NCBI GenBank assembly: GCA_039105265.1
Contig: JAPFFF010000001.1
Coordinates: 434,001 to 498,000 of the forward strand
Length of the DNA stretch: 64,000 nucleotides
Source of the DNA: Tritrichomonas musculus
Lineage: Eukaryota; Parabasalia; Tritrichomonadida; Tritrichomonadidae
Direction of reading: 5' to 3'
In this document: piece after piece, positions 29,055-38,240 of the stretch
How the letters are laid out: each line of letters starts with the position of its first letter
Numbering within the stretch: the first letter of the stretch is position 1
Notes under the pieces: model-generated
What the model saw: only the letters and a program-made list of their open reading frames with translations
What the model was told of the DNA's origin: nothing
Databases searched by the model: none
Made by a program: the position numbers and the translations under genes

Positions 29055-32000
29055 GTGATTTGAGAAATATTTCGAAATTGTTAAAAGCATTTGCGTGTTG
29101 TTCTTCGTAATTACTCGAATCTGATTATTTGGAACTTGCTGTGATGTTTGTTTGTTTATCTGTTTGCTTGTGAGTGTCTGTAGTGTGATTTGAGAAACAT
29201 GTTTCGAAATTGATAAAAGCATTTGCGTGTTGTTCTTCGTAATTACTCGAATCTGATTATTTGGAACTTGCTGTGATGTTTGTTTGTTTATCTGTTTGCT
29301 TGTGAGTGTCTGTAGTGTGATTTGAGAAACATGTTTCGAAATAGTTAAAAGCATTTGCGTGTTGTTCTTCGTAATTACTCGAATCTGATTATTTGGAACT
29401 TGCTGTGATGTTTGTTTGTTTATCTGTTTGCTTGTGAGTGTCTGTAGTGTGATTTGAGAAACATGTTTCGAAATTGATAAAAGCATTTGCGTGTTGTTCT
29501 TCGTAATTACTCGAATCTGATTATTTGGAACTTGCTGTGATGTTTGTTTGTTTATCTGTTTGCTTGTGAGTGTCTGTAGTGTGATTTGAGAAACATGTTT
29601 CGAAATTGATAAAAGCATTTGCGTGTTGTTCTTCGTAATTACTCGAATCTGATTATTTGGAACTTGCTGTGATGTTTGTTTGTTTATCTGTTTGCTTGTG
29701 AGTGTCTGTAGTGTGATTTGAGAAACATGTTTCGAAATTGATAAAAGCATTTGCGTGTTGTTCTTCGTAATTACTCGAATCTGATTATTTGGAACTTGCT
29801 GTGATGTTTGTTTGTTTATCTGTTTGCTTGTGAGTGTCTGTAGTGTGATTTGAGAAACATGTTTCGAAATTGATAAAAGCATTTGCGTGTTGTTCTTCGT
29901 AATTACTCGAATCTGATTATTTGGAACTTGCTGTGATGTTTGTTTGTTTATCTGTTTGCTTGTGAGTGTCTGTAGTGTGATTTGAGAAACATGTTTCGAA
30001 ATTGATAAAAGCATTTGCGTGTTGTTCTTCGTAATTACTCGAATCTGATTATTTGGAACTTGCTGTGATGTTTGTTTGTTTATCTGTTTGCTTGTGAGTG
30101 TCTGTAGTGTGATTTGAGAAACATGTTTCGAAATTGATAAAAGCATTTGCGTGTTGTTCTTCGTAATTACTCGAATCTGATTATTTGGAACTTGCTGTGA
30201 TGTTTGTTTGTTTATCTGTTTGCTTGTGAGTGTCTGTAGTGTGATTTGAGAAACATGTTTCGAAATTGATAAAAGCATTTGCGTGTTGTTCTTCGTAATT
30301 ACTCGAATCTGATTATTTGGAACTTGCTGTGATGTTTGTTTGTTTATCTGTTTGCTTGTGAGTGTCTGTAGTGTGATTTGAGAAACATGTTTCGAAATTG
30401 ATAAAAGCATTTGCGTGTTGTTCTTCGTAATTACTCGAATCTGATTATTTGGAACTTGCTGTGATGTTTGTTTGTTTATCTGTTTGCTTGTGAGTGTCTG
30501 TAGTGTGATTTGAGAAACATGTTTCGAAATAGTTAAAAGCATTTGCGTGTTGTTCTTCGTAATTACTCGAATCTGATTATTTGGAACTTGCTGTGATGTT
30601 TGTTTGTTTATCTGTTTGCTTGTGAGTGTCTGTAGTGTGATTTGAGAAACATGTTTCGAAATTGATAAAAGCATTTGCGTGTTGTTCTTCGTAATTACTC
30701 GAATCTGATTATTTGGAACTTGCTGTGATGTTTGTTTGTTTATCTGTTTGCTTGTGAGTGTCTGTAGTGTGATTTGAGAAACATGTTTCGAAATTGATAA
30801 AAGCATTTGCGTGTTGTTCTTCGTAATTACTCGAATCTGATTATTTGGAACTTGCTGTGATGTTTGTTTGTTTATCTGTTTGCTTGTGAGTGTCTGTAGT
30901 GTGATTTGAGAAACATGTTTCGAAATTGATAAAAGCATTTGCGTGTTGTTCTTCGTAATTACTCGAATCTGATTATTTGGAACTTGCTGTGATGTTTGTT
31001 TGTTTATCTGTTTGCTTGTGAGTGTCTGTAGTGTGATTTGAGAAACATGTTTCGAAATTGATAAAAGCATTTGCGTGTTGTTCTTCGTAATTACTCGAAT
31101 CTGATTATTTGGAACTTGCTGTGATGTTTGTTTGTTTATCTGTTTGCTTGTGAGTGTCTGTAGTGTGATTTGAGAAACATGTTTCGAAATTGATAAAAGC
31201 ATTTGCGTGTTGTTCTTCGTAATTACTCGAATCTGATTATTTGGAACTTGCTGTGATGTTTGTTTGTTTATCTGTTTGCTTGTGAGTGTCTGTAGTGTGA
31301 TTTGAGAAACATGTTTCGAAATTGATAAAAGCATTTGCGTGTTGTTCTTCGTAATTACTCGAATCTGATTATTTGGAACTTGCTGTGATGTTTGTTTGTT
31401 TATCTGTTTGCTTGTGAGTGTCTGTAGTGTGATTTGAGAAACATGTTTCGAAATTGATAAAAGCATTTGCGTGTTGTTCTTCGTAATTACTCGAATCTGA
31501 TTATTTGGAACTTGCTGTGATGTTTGTTTGTTTATCTGTTTGCTTGTGAGTGTCTGTAGTGTGATTTGAGAAACATGTTTCGAAATTGATAAAAGCATTT
31601 GCGTGTTGTTCTTCGTAATTACTCGAATCTGATTATTTGGAACTTGCTGTGATGTTTGTTTGTTTATCTGTTTGCTTGTGAGTGTCTGTAGTGTGATTTG
31701 AGAAACATGTTTCGAAATAGTTAAAAGCATTTGCGTGTTGTTCTTCGTAATTACTCGAATCTGATTATTTGGAACTTGCTGTGATGTTTGTTTGTTTATC
31801 TGTTTGCTTGTGAGTGTCTGTAGTGTGATTTGAGAAACATGTTTCGAAATAGTTAAAAGCATTTGCGTGTTGTTCTTCGTAATTACTCGAATCTGATTAT
31901 TTGGAACTTGCTGTGATGTTTGTTTGTTTATCTGTTTGCTTGTGAGTGTCTGTAGTGTGATTTGAGAAACATGTTTCGAAATAGTTAAAAGCATTTGTGT

Positions 32001-32258
32001 GTTGTTCTTCGTAATTACTCGAATCTGATTATTTGGAACTTGCTGTGATGTTTGTTTGTTTATCTGTTTGCTTGTGAGTGTCTGTGGTGTGATTTGAGAA
32101 ACATGTTTCGAAATTGATAAAAGCATTTGCGTGTTGTTCTTCGTAATTACTCGAATCTGATTATTTGGAACTTGCTGTGATGTTTGTTTGTTTATCTGTT
32201 TGCTTGTGAGTGTCTGTAGTGTGATTTGAGAAACATGTTTCGAAATAGTTAAAAGCAC
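29055..32258 (-). repeat. Right satellite array, 132-bp unit, 24 full copies
   Basis: Same unit as the left array but on the minus strand, units starting at 32258 and every 132 bp down to 29090, then a partial unit that diverges. The frame stays open for 1088 codons. Serine-type units dominate here (6-13, 15-22 and 24), with threonine-type units at 1, 3-5, 14 and 23, so composition differs from the left array: each array has been homogenised on its own. The Leu-to-Pro variant occurs once in each array, but not at mirrored places. Confidence 0.9.
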
Positions 32259-32567
32259 TTGATTATTGTGTCCAATAATAACTATTCTGGTGTTAGCCTA
32301 AATAAAAAATGAAAATAAACGTATCATATTAAATATAAACGTCAACTTTAACGTCAGTAGAGGTGTAGAAGATTCTTTAAAAATAATAAAAACCGTCTTA
32401 TTTTATCTCAAAATAAACGTCTTTAGATATCATGAAAACATATTTATCTCCAAATTTATAGTGTAAAATCAATAAATTTTATCTTGATTTTGAATTTAAA
32501 TATTTATGTAAAATTATAGAATATAATATAAATATGTATCATTTCGAATAAAAGTTTTTACTATCAG

Positions 32568-32706
32568 AAAAACCCCCCTACCATTTTACTTTTTTCTTCT
32601 CAATTTTGAATGCTAAAAAAAAAAGTCGATTGATAATGGTGAAAAAATAGGTGAAAAAAATGGTAGGGGGGTTTTACTTTTGGTAGGGGGTTTTTCCTCA
32701 TACTAT
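32568..32706. repeat. Right terminal inverted repeat with an inverted extra copy
   Basis: TGGTAGGGGGGTTTTACTTT (32661-32680) and TGGTAGGGGGTTTTTCCTCA (32681-32700) mirror the two CCCCTACC words of the left end. A third copy, ACCCCCCTACCATTTTAC (32572-32589), is inverted relative to the first, so 32568-32680 can fold into a hairpin of about 18 bp stem. This third copy has no counterpart on the left side; a second, short element may have inserted or the end may have been partly duplicated. Confidence 0.7.
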
Positions 32707-34470
32707 AATTTTAATTTTATTACTGAAAAACAAAGAAAAAATGAAATCCAAAAATTTGCAATTTTTCATCAACAGAAAAAACTTCATCAAAGTTTAATAC
32801 ATGTCTAATATTGTTTTACCATATTATTAACATATTTAAAAATAGCATGAAAGTGCTTAATTCAAATCTCATAAAATGCATAATGAGAAAAAAATGTTTT
32901 TTTAAGAAAAAATCAAATTAAAGATGAACGAGTCGACAAAAGTTTTTAGTTTTTTTATATGTTCTTTATTTTTTTATTTATTAGAAAATAAAATAAAAAA
33001 AGGCCATGTTTTTCGAGTGGATTTGGAGATCTTATATGATGTTATCAATTTTTTGTATAGATCATATCATTGATGATATGAATTTTATTATTGACCAATA
33101 AAGTTGAAAATTTTTTGACCAAAAAGGTTAATTTCTTTTTTTATAGTATTTCTTCCAAAGACACAAATAAACTCAACAAAATAACTAAATAAGAGTAGTT
33201 TACAAAACAATTCTTAGGTATATCCCAGCGCAACGTGGAAAAGTAAACCATGCAAAGATAATTATTTTAGAAAGTCTTTTCCTAAAGCTCAAACAAATTC
33301 AAAAACTCACCAAATAAGATTGTTTTACAAAATAATTCTTTTATTAATTCCAGTACGTTTTATTTTTCTTATAAACAAAAGAATTATCGATAGTTTTTTC
33401 ATCTGCCAACTATGTGCTGGAATTTGTACGATAATTATTTTGTAAATCGCTTTTATTTAGTGAATTTGGCGAATTTGCTTGAGTTTTAGGAAAAAATATT
33501 AAAAATGAATAATCTTTGCTTGGTTTGCTTATCTACGATGCTTTATAATCAACAATAAAAATGGAAAAAGTGATTTGAACGAATTGGGAATAGAATTTTT
33601 AATATCAATATGAAGAAAATTAGAAAACAATTTCATGCATAAACTCATAATTTTCAAAATTTTGAAATTCGCCTTTTAGGTAAAAAAAAATTCGCCTTTT
33701 AGGTTAAAATAATTCATATCACTTGTGATATGAATATAAAAAATGATTAATTTCGAGTTCTTCCTCATGAAATATAAATTATTTATATAATTATATTTAA
33801 AAATAATATAATTAAAAAAAATTGTTTTTTGAATTAAGATAACCAGATTAGGATTCAATTTTTTACAAAAAAATAATTTATTTTTATCTTAAATTCCTCT
33901 CGAAAAATATGTTTTTTTATATTATATTTATCATTAATACTATCATTAAAAAATTATATTTTGAAAGAAAAATGATCTATCGAGTGGATAGAAGTTTCCA
34001 TACCTTTTTAAGAAATATAATATTTTTAATAAATATTTATTTAATAGAACGTATTCAATATATTATTCGCATTTTGGAGTTGAACTAGTAATAATTACAT
34101 GAATTTAGATCTTTTTAGAAAAATCAATTTTTCGGGAAAAATTATAACAGATAATTATTATATGCATTTATATCAAGCAAATATAATTATTTATCAGTTG
34201 AATAAATCAATTAATTGGGATATTTATGTGATTTAATGATGTTTGGAGGTTTTATGATTTTTTAGTATTAAATTTTAATAGTAAAACATATTATTATCTT
34301 TAATATAAGGAAAATTCATTTCTAAAGTTACTAAATACATAAGTAAATTCAGAATGAATAAAATAAAAAAATTGAGTACTATAAATAAAATATCGTTCAA
34401 TTTGACCACTTTTTGAATTATTTTAATACTTTGATATTTTTCTTTCATTTGTCGATAAATCGATTTATTT
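32707..34470. other. 1.8-kb gene-free AT-rich region with diverged repeats
   Basis: No credible gene. It contains three diverged copies of a ~65-bp sequence, two direct (about 33155-33219 and 33281-33345, sharing CTCAA-x-AAAxT...AATAAGA...TTTACAAAA-AATTCTT) and one inverted (about 33430-33500), a perfect hairpin ATTCATATCAC/GTGATATGAAT (33711-33734), a short duplication TTCGCCTTTTAGGT (33669 and 33690), and AGTTTCCATACCTTTTT at 33989-34005, an exact inverted match to 24525 or so. Confidence 0.6.
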
Positions 34471-34478
34471 CTGTGTAT

Positions 34479-35382
34479 TTACACCACTTCTATCAAACAT
34501 GTAAAAACGTTTAGAATTAAAATTCGTACGAAAAAGACCTTGAGCATCTTTTTGACCCATTTGTGTGATGCCCAGCCAGTGAAATTTGTCCAACTCATAC
34601 CGGTGTTGCCGTTTGCTTCATAGTTTATTCTCGTTTTTATCCGCGAATGTTCGTTTAAGCAATGAATCAGGTGCGCCTTAACTCCACCATAAATGTAGCC
34701 TTTACTGCCGTTTATCGTTCCCCATTTCGGGCTTATCTGCGTGGTCAAACCCGAGGTAGGTATCTGCCAAAACATAAGTCTTCGGTAGATCGATTTTTAT
34801 GAGATCATACTTCGCGAAAAGATGCCCGACAGTGACGAATTCCTTAAAATCGAAATTATAAAATACAAAAACAGTTGGCCGAAAAAATACGTCTGCCCAT
34901 ATCCCGAGCATGATTTCGTTCGCATGATCCTTTAGCCCGACATCCAACATCCCATGCGATGCTCGAGTGAAAGAATTATTCAGATCTTTCATTTTCGGGT
35001 AGTAGTAATGAAGATACCCGATCGTGGCCGTGAATATATCGGATAATTTGCGCTCGTACCGCACGTAAGGAATGATTGTGTTGAATGAAGCCTCAAATTG
35101 CTTTCCTAGAACACGCTGCAGAACATAGCCACTCGTATGGGAACTCTCAGGTTCAATACGCGTCTTTAGACCGAGTTGTAGCAAACCATCCGTTGTGGGA
35201 TATGAGATTGCCGTTGAGGTGGCGAATATCTTTTGTATCAACTTGCGACAACGATGAACATATTCCGTTTCAAATGTTAACTCATTCTCGAACAATAATT
35301 TCGATTCGTATCGTAAGGCAGATAGCTGGGTGCAACAAAAACACGCCGCGTCGCATACTAAAAACAAGGAATTGGGTTTCAT
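34479..35382 (-). pseudogene. Bacterial outer-membrane-protein-like gene, decayed
   Basis: The start reads like a decayed signal peptide (MKPNSLFLVCDAACFC), followed by alternating polar/hydrophobic stretches typical of membrane beta-strands (ELTFETEYVHR, FNTIIPYVRYER, FTATIGYLHYYYP, VFVFYNFDFKEF). The coding signal continues in a second, overlapping frame to about 34500, so the gene seems broken, with about one break. Likely length ~290-300 residues when complete. It lies downstream of, and in the same direction as, the barrel gene at 35549-36487, with a hairpin between. No specific porin or adhesin family is recognised. Confidence 0.55.
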
Positions 35383-35430
35383 TAAATAACTTTCCTACTC
35401 ACAAATACGGATCAGTTGACATAATAAAAG

Positions 35431-35457
35431 AAAAATGTCATCAAGGATGACATTTTT
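35431..35457. terminator. Bidirectional Rho-independent-type terminator hairpin
   Basis: AAAAATGTCATC / GATGACATTTTT form a perfect 12-bp stem with an AAG loop, flanked by A and T tracts on both strands. It sits just after the barrel gene (minus strand) and before the next minus-strand gene, exactly where an intrinsic terminator belongs in bacteria. GC content of the stem is modest, so efficiency is uncertain. Confidence 0.7.
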
Positions 35458-35496
35458 CCCGTTTTTATTTATTAAACTTTAATCAAAGCTAAAAGT

Positions 35497-36487
35497 TGTA
35501 ACCAACTCCACAGAGCGTCGCATGTGTTTTGCGATGCCCATTGAAATTTCAGTGATACGAAACATCGACACTTATAGCATCCGTCGCCATGAATTCAATA
35601 CCGGCGGATGTCATCAAGTGCCAACGTTTTCCTGGATAGGAAACAGCATTTATTGGGGCCGAAACCGGTCCATAAGACGCCTTCACTTTCTTTGCGACAT
35701 CAGCATGTCTGTGAACATCCTGGGTAAATCCGATAAAAACATATGGCTTTAAACGACCATTCATCAATGTGTCTGTGCTGACGCGTACTCCAGTAAATAC
35801 GGTTAAGAAGTCGAGTTTTTGCCTCTTTACGTCCAAAGCAGCATCATCGCTACGGAATTTATGTCCTTTCTGTGTGATGTGATCATTAGCAATCCCAACC
35901 TGTGGCTGAACAACAAAGCTTGAATAAGGAATTGTGTACGACACCATCAATTTGCCGTGCAACGAGTCGCCCTTGTAAGACGAATTATGTGCATCCACCC
36001 AAACGCCCACGAACCCAAATGCGCGTAAGGCATCATATTTTGTGTAGCCATACAAGAGCGATGCATCAACCTCTAACATGCTTAATTTGTAAGTAATACA
36101 TGGGCCAACGAGAAAAGTTTTCTCTTTGAACTTATTGCCAGATATTGAGCATTTTCCTTTGTGTTTCGCTGATGTATCGGCATACGCAGCTGCTAATGCC
36201 AGTGAACATATTCCACCATTCGGGGTATCGACGACAAAACCATTAACCACACCGGTGATCATGAATGTATCTGCGTTATATCCGAGCCCGCGAGCAACAG
36301 ACTGTTTATGATTGAGATACCCGGCATTCAGCACGACACGGCGATTATCTGTCATACTAACATGTCTAGCAACATCTTGCAAAACATTGGCATTCTGGTG
36401 TAGAACACTGGCTTGCTCAAAAATATCATTCCGATATTCTGGTAATGGGCCGTTGCCGGCTGCATTGTTCATCGCGGCCGATAACAT
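35497..36487 (-). pseudogene. Autotransporter-type beta-barrel domain, bacterial, decayed
   Basis: About 310-330 residues resembling the C-terminal translocator barrel of type V secretion (autotransporter) proteins: a linker helix (FEQASVLHQNANVLQDVARHV), then a succession of amphipathic strands (VVLNAGYLNHKQSVARGLGY, MLEVDASLLYGYTKYD, SFVVQPQVGIA, LKPYVFIGFTQDV, WHLMTSAGIEFMA). The coding signal runs to about 35497 and finishes in an aromatic residue (GYNF), as barrel proteins do for BAM assembly. It follows directly on the secreted part at 36494, which suggests one original gene now decayed by about two breaks. No passenger enzyme or toxin activity is recognised. Confidence 0.6.
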
Positions 36488-36493
36488 TTGTTG

Positions 36494-37588
36494 TTACTGA
36501 AATTGCTGCTGTGTCGGCAATGGTGCTTGAAAGGTACTGGCCTGCCGAGGTTGATTTTGTTGAGGTTGATTACTGTTTTCATCATCCGAGTCTGAGTTTA
36601 TAGCGATATCTTCTGATCGCTGCTGCAACTGTTGTTGCTGTTGATCGGCAATGTGACGTTGAGGACTGTTATCCGAGTCGCTGTTATCATTTTGACCTGA
36701 AGCCTCTTCTTCCTCTTCTTCGCGGTGTGATGCGGAATTTTCGTCCGAATCAGAATATTCTTTTCCCTCTTCTTCTTTCTCTTCTTCTGGGCCTGCGGAA
36801 GTATCTTCACTTTGATTGGGAGAGCTTATATCAGGACCATTTTCTTGATTTTGGACCTGAGGTTGTTGAGACCGATTACTGGTTTCATCATCCGAGTTCG
36901 AGCTTACAGCAATATCATCTGGTTGCTGCTGACCTTGTTGTTGCTGTTGATCGGCAGTGTGACGTTGAGGGCTGTTAGCTGAGTCGTTACCATTTCCATT
37001 TCCATCTGGAGCCTCTTCTTCCTCCTTCTCTTTTTCTGGTTGCTGCTGCAATTGTTGTTGATTCTCAATTTGTTGCTGTTCTCCATTTCCTTGATTTTGG
37101 AAGGAGGAATGGTTTTCACCACCTTGTGCAGTAGCACCGTTCTCTGTTGGTTCGTTGCTATTATTCTCATTCAACAATGGATCCAGCTGTTGCAATTGTA
37201 GTAGGTTGTTGATATTTTGAGCGACGTTGGTACGTGTTGGAGTTCGGACATTAAGAGCTGAAAAGTAGTTAATCAAGGCTTCACCATTCCATTTAGCTAT
37301 TTTTTCGATTTCACAAGGAGCGTTTTTTGATAAAGTTGTTAATGCTTCATCACTCAGATTTATGAAGTTAGCTCTTGCTTTGGCAACGTTTTGGCTTGAT
37401 ACTGGTTTTTGAAAGCGAGAGGTGAATGGCTTCAGAGAAGAAAACTTGGACTCTAGCTTTGTTAAAGCCTGCCTTTCTTCGTCGCTGGGAGGAATTTTTT
37501 CCCCTAGCAAATCAGCACAGGGGACGAGTGACACCGCGAGTACCACAGCAAGTAATAGACGTAGTAGTTTAGTTTTTAGAGTGTTCAT
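36494..37588 (-). CDS. Secreted Gln/Glu-rich passenger-like protein, bacterial
   Basis: I take the start at 37588, not further upstream, because the product then begins with a classic signal peptide (MNTLKTKLLRLLLAVVLAVS, Lys-containing n-region and Leu/Val-rich h-region). Residues ~25-145 look folded and helical; from ~150 the protein is low-complexity (Gln runs, Glu runs, Asn/Ser/Asp). It contains two copies of a ~40-residue unit with NSPQRH(T/I)ADQQQQQ and DDIAVSSNSDDE / EDIAINSDSDDE. Such disordered regions are common in surface passengers. It probably once led into the barrel at 35497-36487. Confidence 0.6.
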   Translation of the reverse strand: MNTLKTKLLRLLLAVVLAVSLVPCADLLGEKIPPSDEERQALTKLESKFSSLKPFTSRFQKPVSSQNVAKARANFINLSDEALTTLSKNAPCEIEKIAKWNGEALINYFSALNVRTPTRTNVAQNINNLLQLQQLDPLLNENNSNEPTENGATAQGGENHSSFQNQGNGEQQQIENQQQLQQQPEKEKEEEEAPDGNGNGNDSANSPQRHTADQQQQQGQQQPDDIAVSSNSDDETSNRSQQPQVQNQENGPDISSPNQSEDTSAGPEEEKEEEGKEYSDSDENSASHREEEEEEASGQNDNSDSDNSPQRHIADQQQQQLQQRSEDIAINSDSDDENSNQPQQNQPRQASTFQAPLPTQQQFQ

Positions 37589-37821
37589 AGGAAATTTTAC
37601 AATGATTACAGAGCTGACGGTGGAGGTTATATTAGCGGATGTCAATGCTTTTTTTTGTAATTCTTCTGATGGGATTGTTTTGTAAAAAATATTAAGCTTA
37701 TCCATGTTTATGTGCAAAATTTGTCAGACCTATCAAATTGTTCCAATTGATCAAATGCTACCAACGCTTAGCTTTTTAAGTGTAAAATTTTTGCTATATT
37801 TTTTGACATAAGTAAAATTTT
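37589..37821. promoter_or_regulatory. Divergent bacterial intergenic region
   Basis: The passenger-like gene (minus) and the small gene at 37822 (plus) diverge here, so both promoters should lie in these ~230 bp. A TGCTATATT word near 37790 could be an extended -10 element for the plus gene, but no convincing -35 is visible. Low certainty. Confidence 0.3.
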
Positions 37822-38097
37822 ATGTCGATTAAGCGTAAACAAGAAGTTTCAAAGAATCTGGTAAAAAACGCCATTGTTGACCAACTATTGGCCTCAGAGC
37901 AGGCTAGTTTGAACATCGACACTCTTCTAAAAGGGGTCCAGTGCCAGCTCGGTAATTATTCCCAAGAGGAACTATTGGTGCTTTTGGACGACATGCACAG
38001 AAAGCATGAATTACTGAAGCTCATCGATGCAGAAAGTGGGATACGATTTAAATTAGCCTCATCGCAGAATACATCAATCGATTGGGAGGAGGATTAA
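37822..38097 (+). CDS. Small bacterial helical protein, 91 residues
   Basis: Predicted helical with a charged profile (LLASEQASLNIDTLLKGVQ, YSQEELLVLLDDMHRKHELL) ending in an acidic IDWEED tail. It may be a winged-helix-like or helical bundle protein; no family is recognised. Its stop TAA overlaps the ATG of the next gene by one base, the hallmark of translational coupling in a bacterial operon. Codon use and GC differ from the protist genes on both sides. Confidence 0.65.
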   Translation: MSIKRKQEVSKNLVKNAIVDQLLASEQASLNIDTLLKGVQCQLGNYSQEELLVLLDDMHRKHELLKLIDAESGIRFKLASSQNTSIDWEED

Positions 38098-38099
38098 TG
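38084..38099 (+). promoter_or_regulatory. Shine-Dalgarno site and stop/start overlap
   Basis: GGGAGGAGG (38084-38092) precedes ATG (38097-38099) with 4-7 bases of spacing. The upstream stop TAA (38095-38097) shares its last A with the ATG. This decides the start of the following gene at 38097 rather than 38082. Such a site has no role in a eukaryote, so it is strong evidence for bacterial origin. Confidence 0.85.
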
Positions 38100-38240
38100 G
38101 CTAACTTTCACGAACATCTCAATCAAATTAAGCTGTCCAGCGCACGTGCATCGGAAATATTGTGCATATGGTCGTCTGTCGAGGACGCTACGATGACCTC
38201 TGTGGCGCTTGCTTGGGAGCACCTGTTCGATACTGTTAAT
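38097..38240 (+). pseudogene. Bacterial gene fragment, cut at the Polinton A junction
   Basis: Begins MANFHEHLNQIKLSSARASE and continues for about 47 residues (to ...AWEHLFDTV) before the sequence changes abruptly to AT-rich Polinton DNA near 38235-38245. The rest of the gene is not seen. Product unknown; helical. The open frame runs a few codons into the neighbouring element by chance. Confidence 0.65.

Larger units (their letters stand above)
24659..32706 (+). mobile_element. ~8-kb pogo/Tc1-mariner-type DNA transposon with inverted satellite arms
   Basis: Terminal inverted repeats (24659-24712 and 32650-32706) enclose a plus-strand DD35D transposase gene (26884-28572) flanked by two long arrays of one 132-bp repeat in opposite orientation (left 14 units, right 24 units). 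Both ends begin TATAGT and could represent TA duplication. The structure is intact: termini, transposase and arrays are all present. Repeats inside a Tc1/mariner-type element on this scale are unusual; known subterminal repeats in such elements are short transposase-binding sites. Confidence 0.75.
34479..38240. other. Island of bacterial DNA in the protist contig
   Basis: Between two AT-rich protist regions lies a block with clearly higher GC and different codon use. On the minus strand are two beta-barrel outer-membrane-type genes and a secreted Gln/Glu-rich part with a bacterial signal peptide; on the plus strand two small genes with bacterial translational signals. A terminator-like hairpin lies between the two minus genes. 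Left edge about 34460-34560, right edge about 38240, where Polinton A begins. I read it as lateral transfer from a Gram-negative bacterium, possibly a symbiont; a chimeric assembly is the alternative. Confidence 0.8.

Noticed and set aside
24856-32258. 132-bp arrays as a CRISPR array
   Set aside because: Units are contiguous with no unique spacers, and the setting is a eukaryotic transposon.
33676-33858. 60-codon open frame in the AT-rich region
   Set aside because: Composed of Asn/Ile/Tyr/Phe from AT-rich DNA, and overlaps a palindrome; no coding signal.
34479-38240. Plain contamination of the assembly by a bacterial contig
   Set aside because: Not excluded, but the decay of some of its genes and the direct join to a cut Polinton make an integrated fragment more likely.
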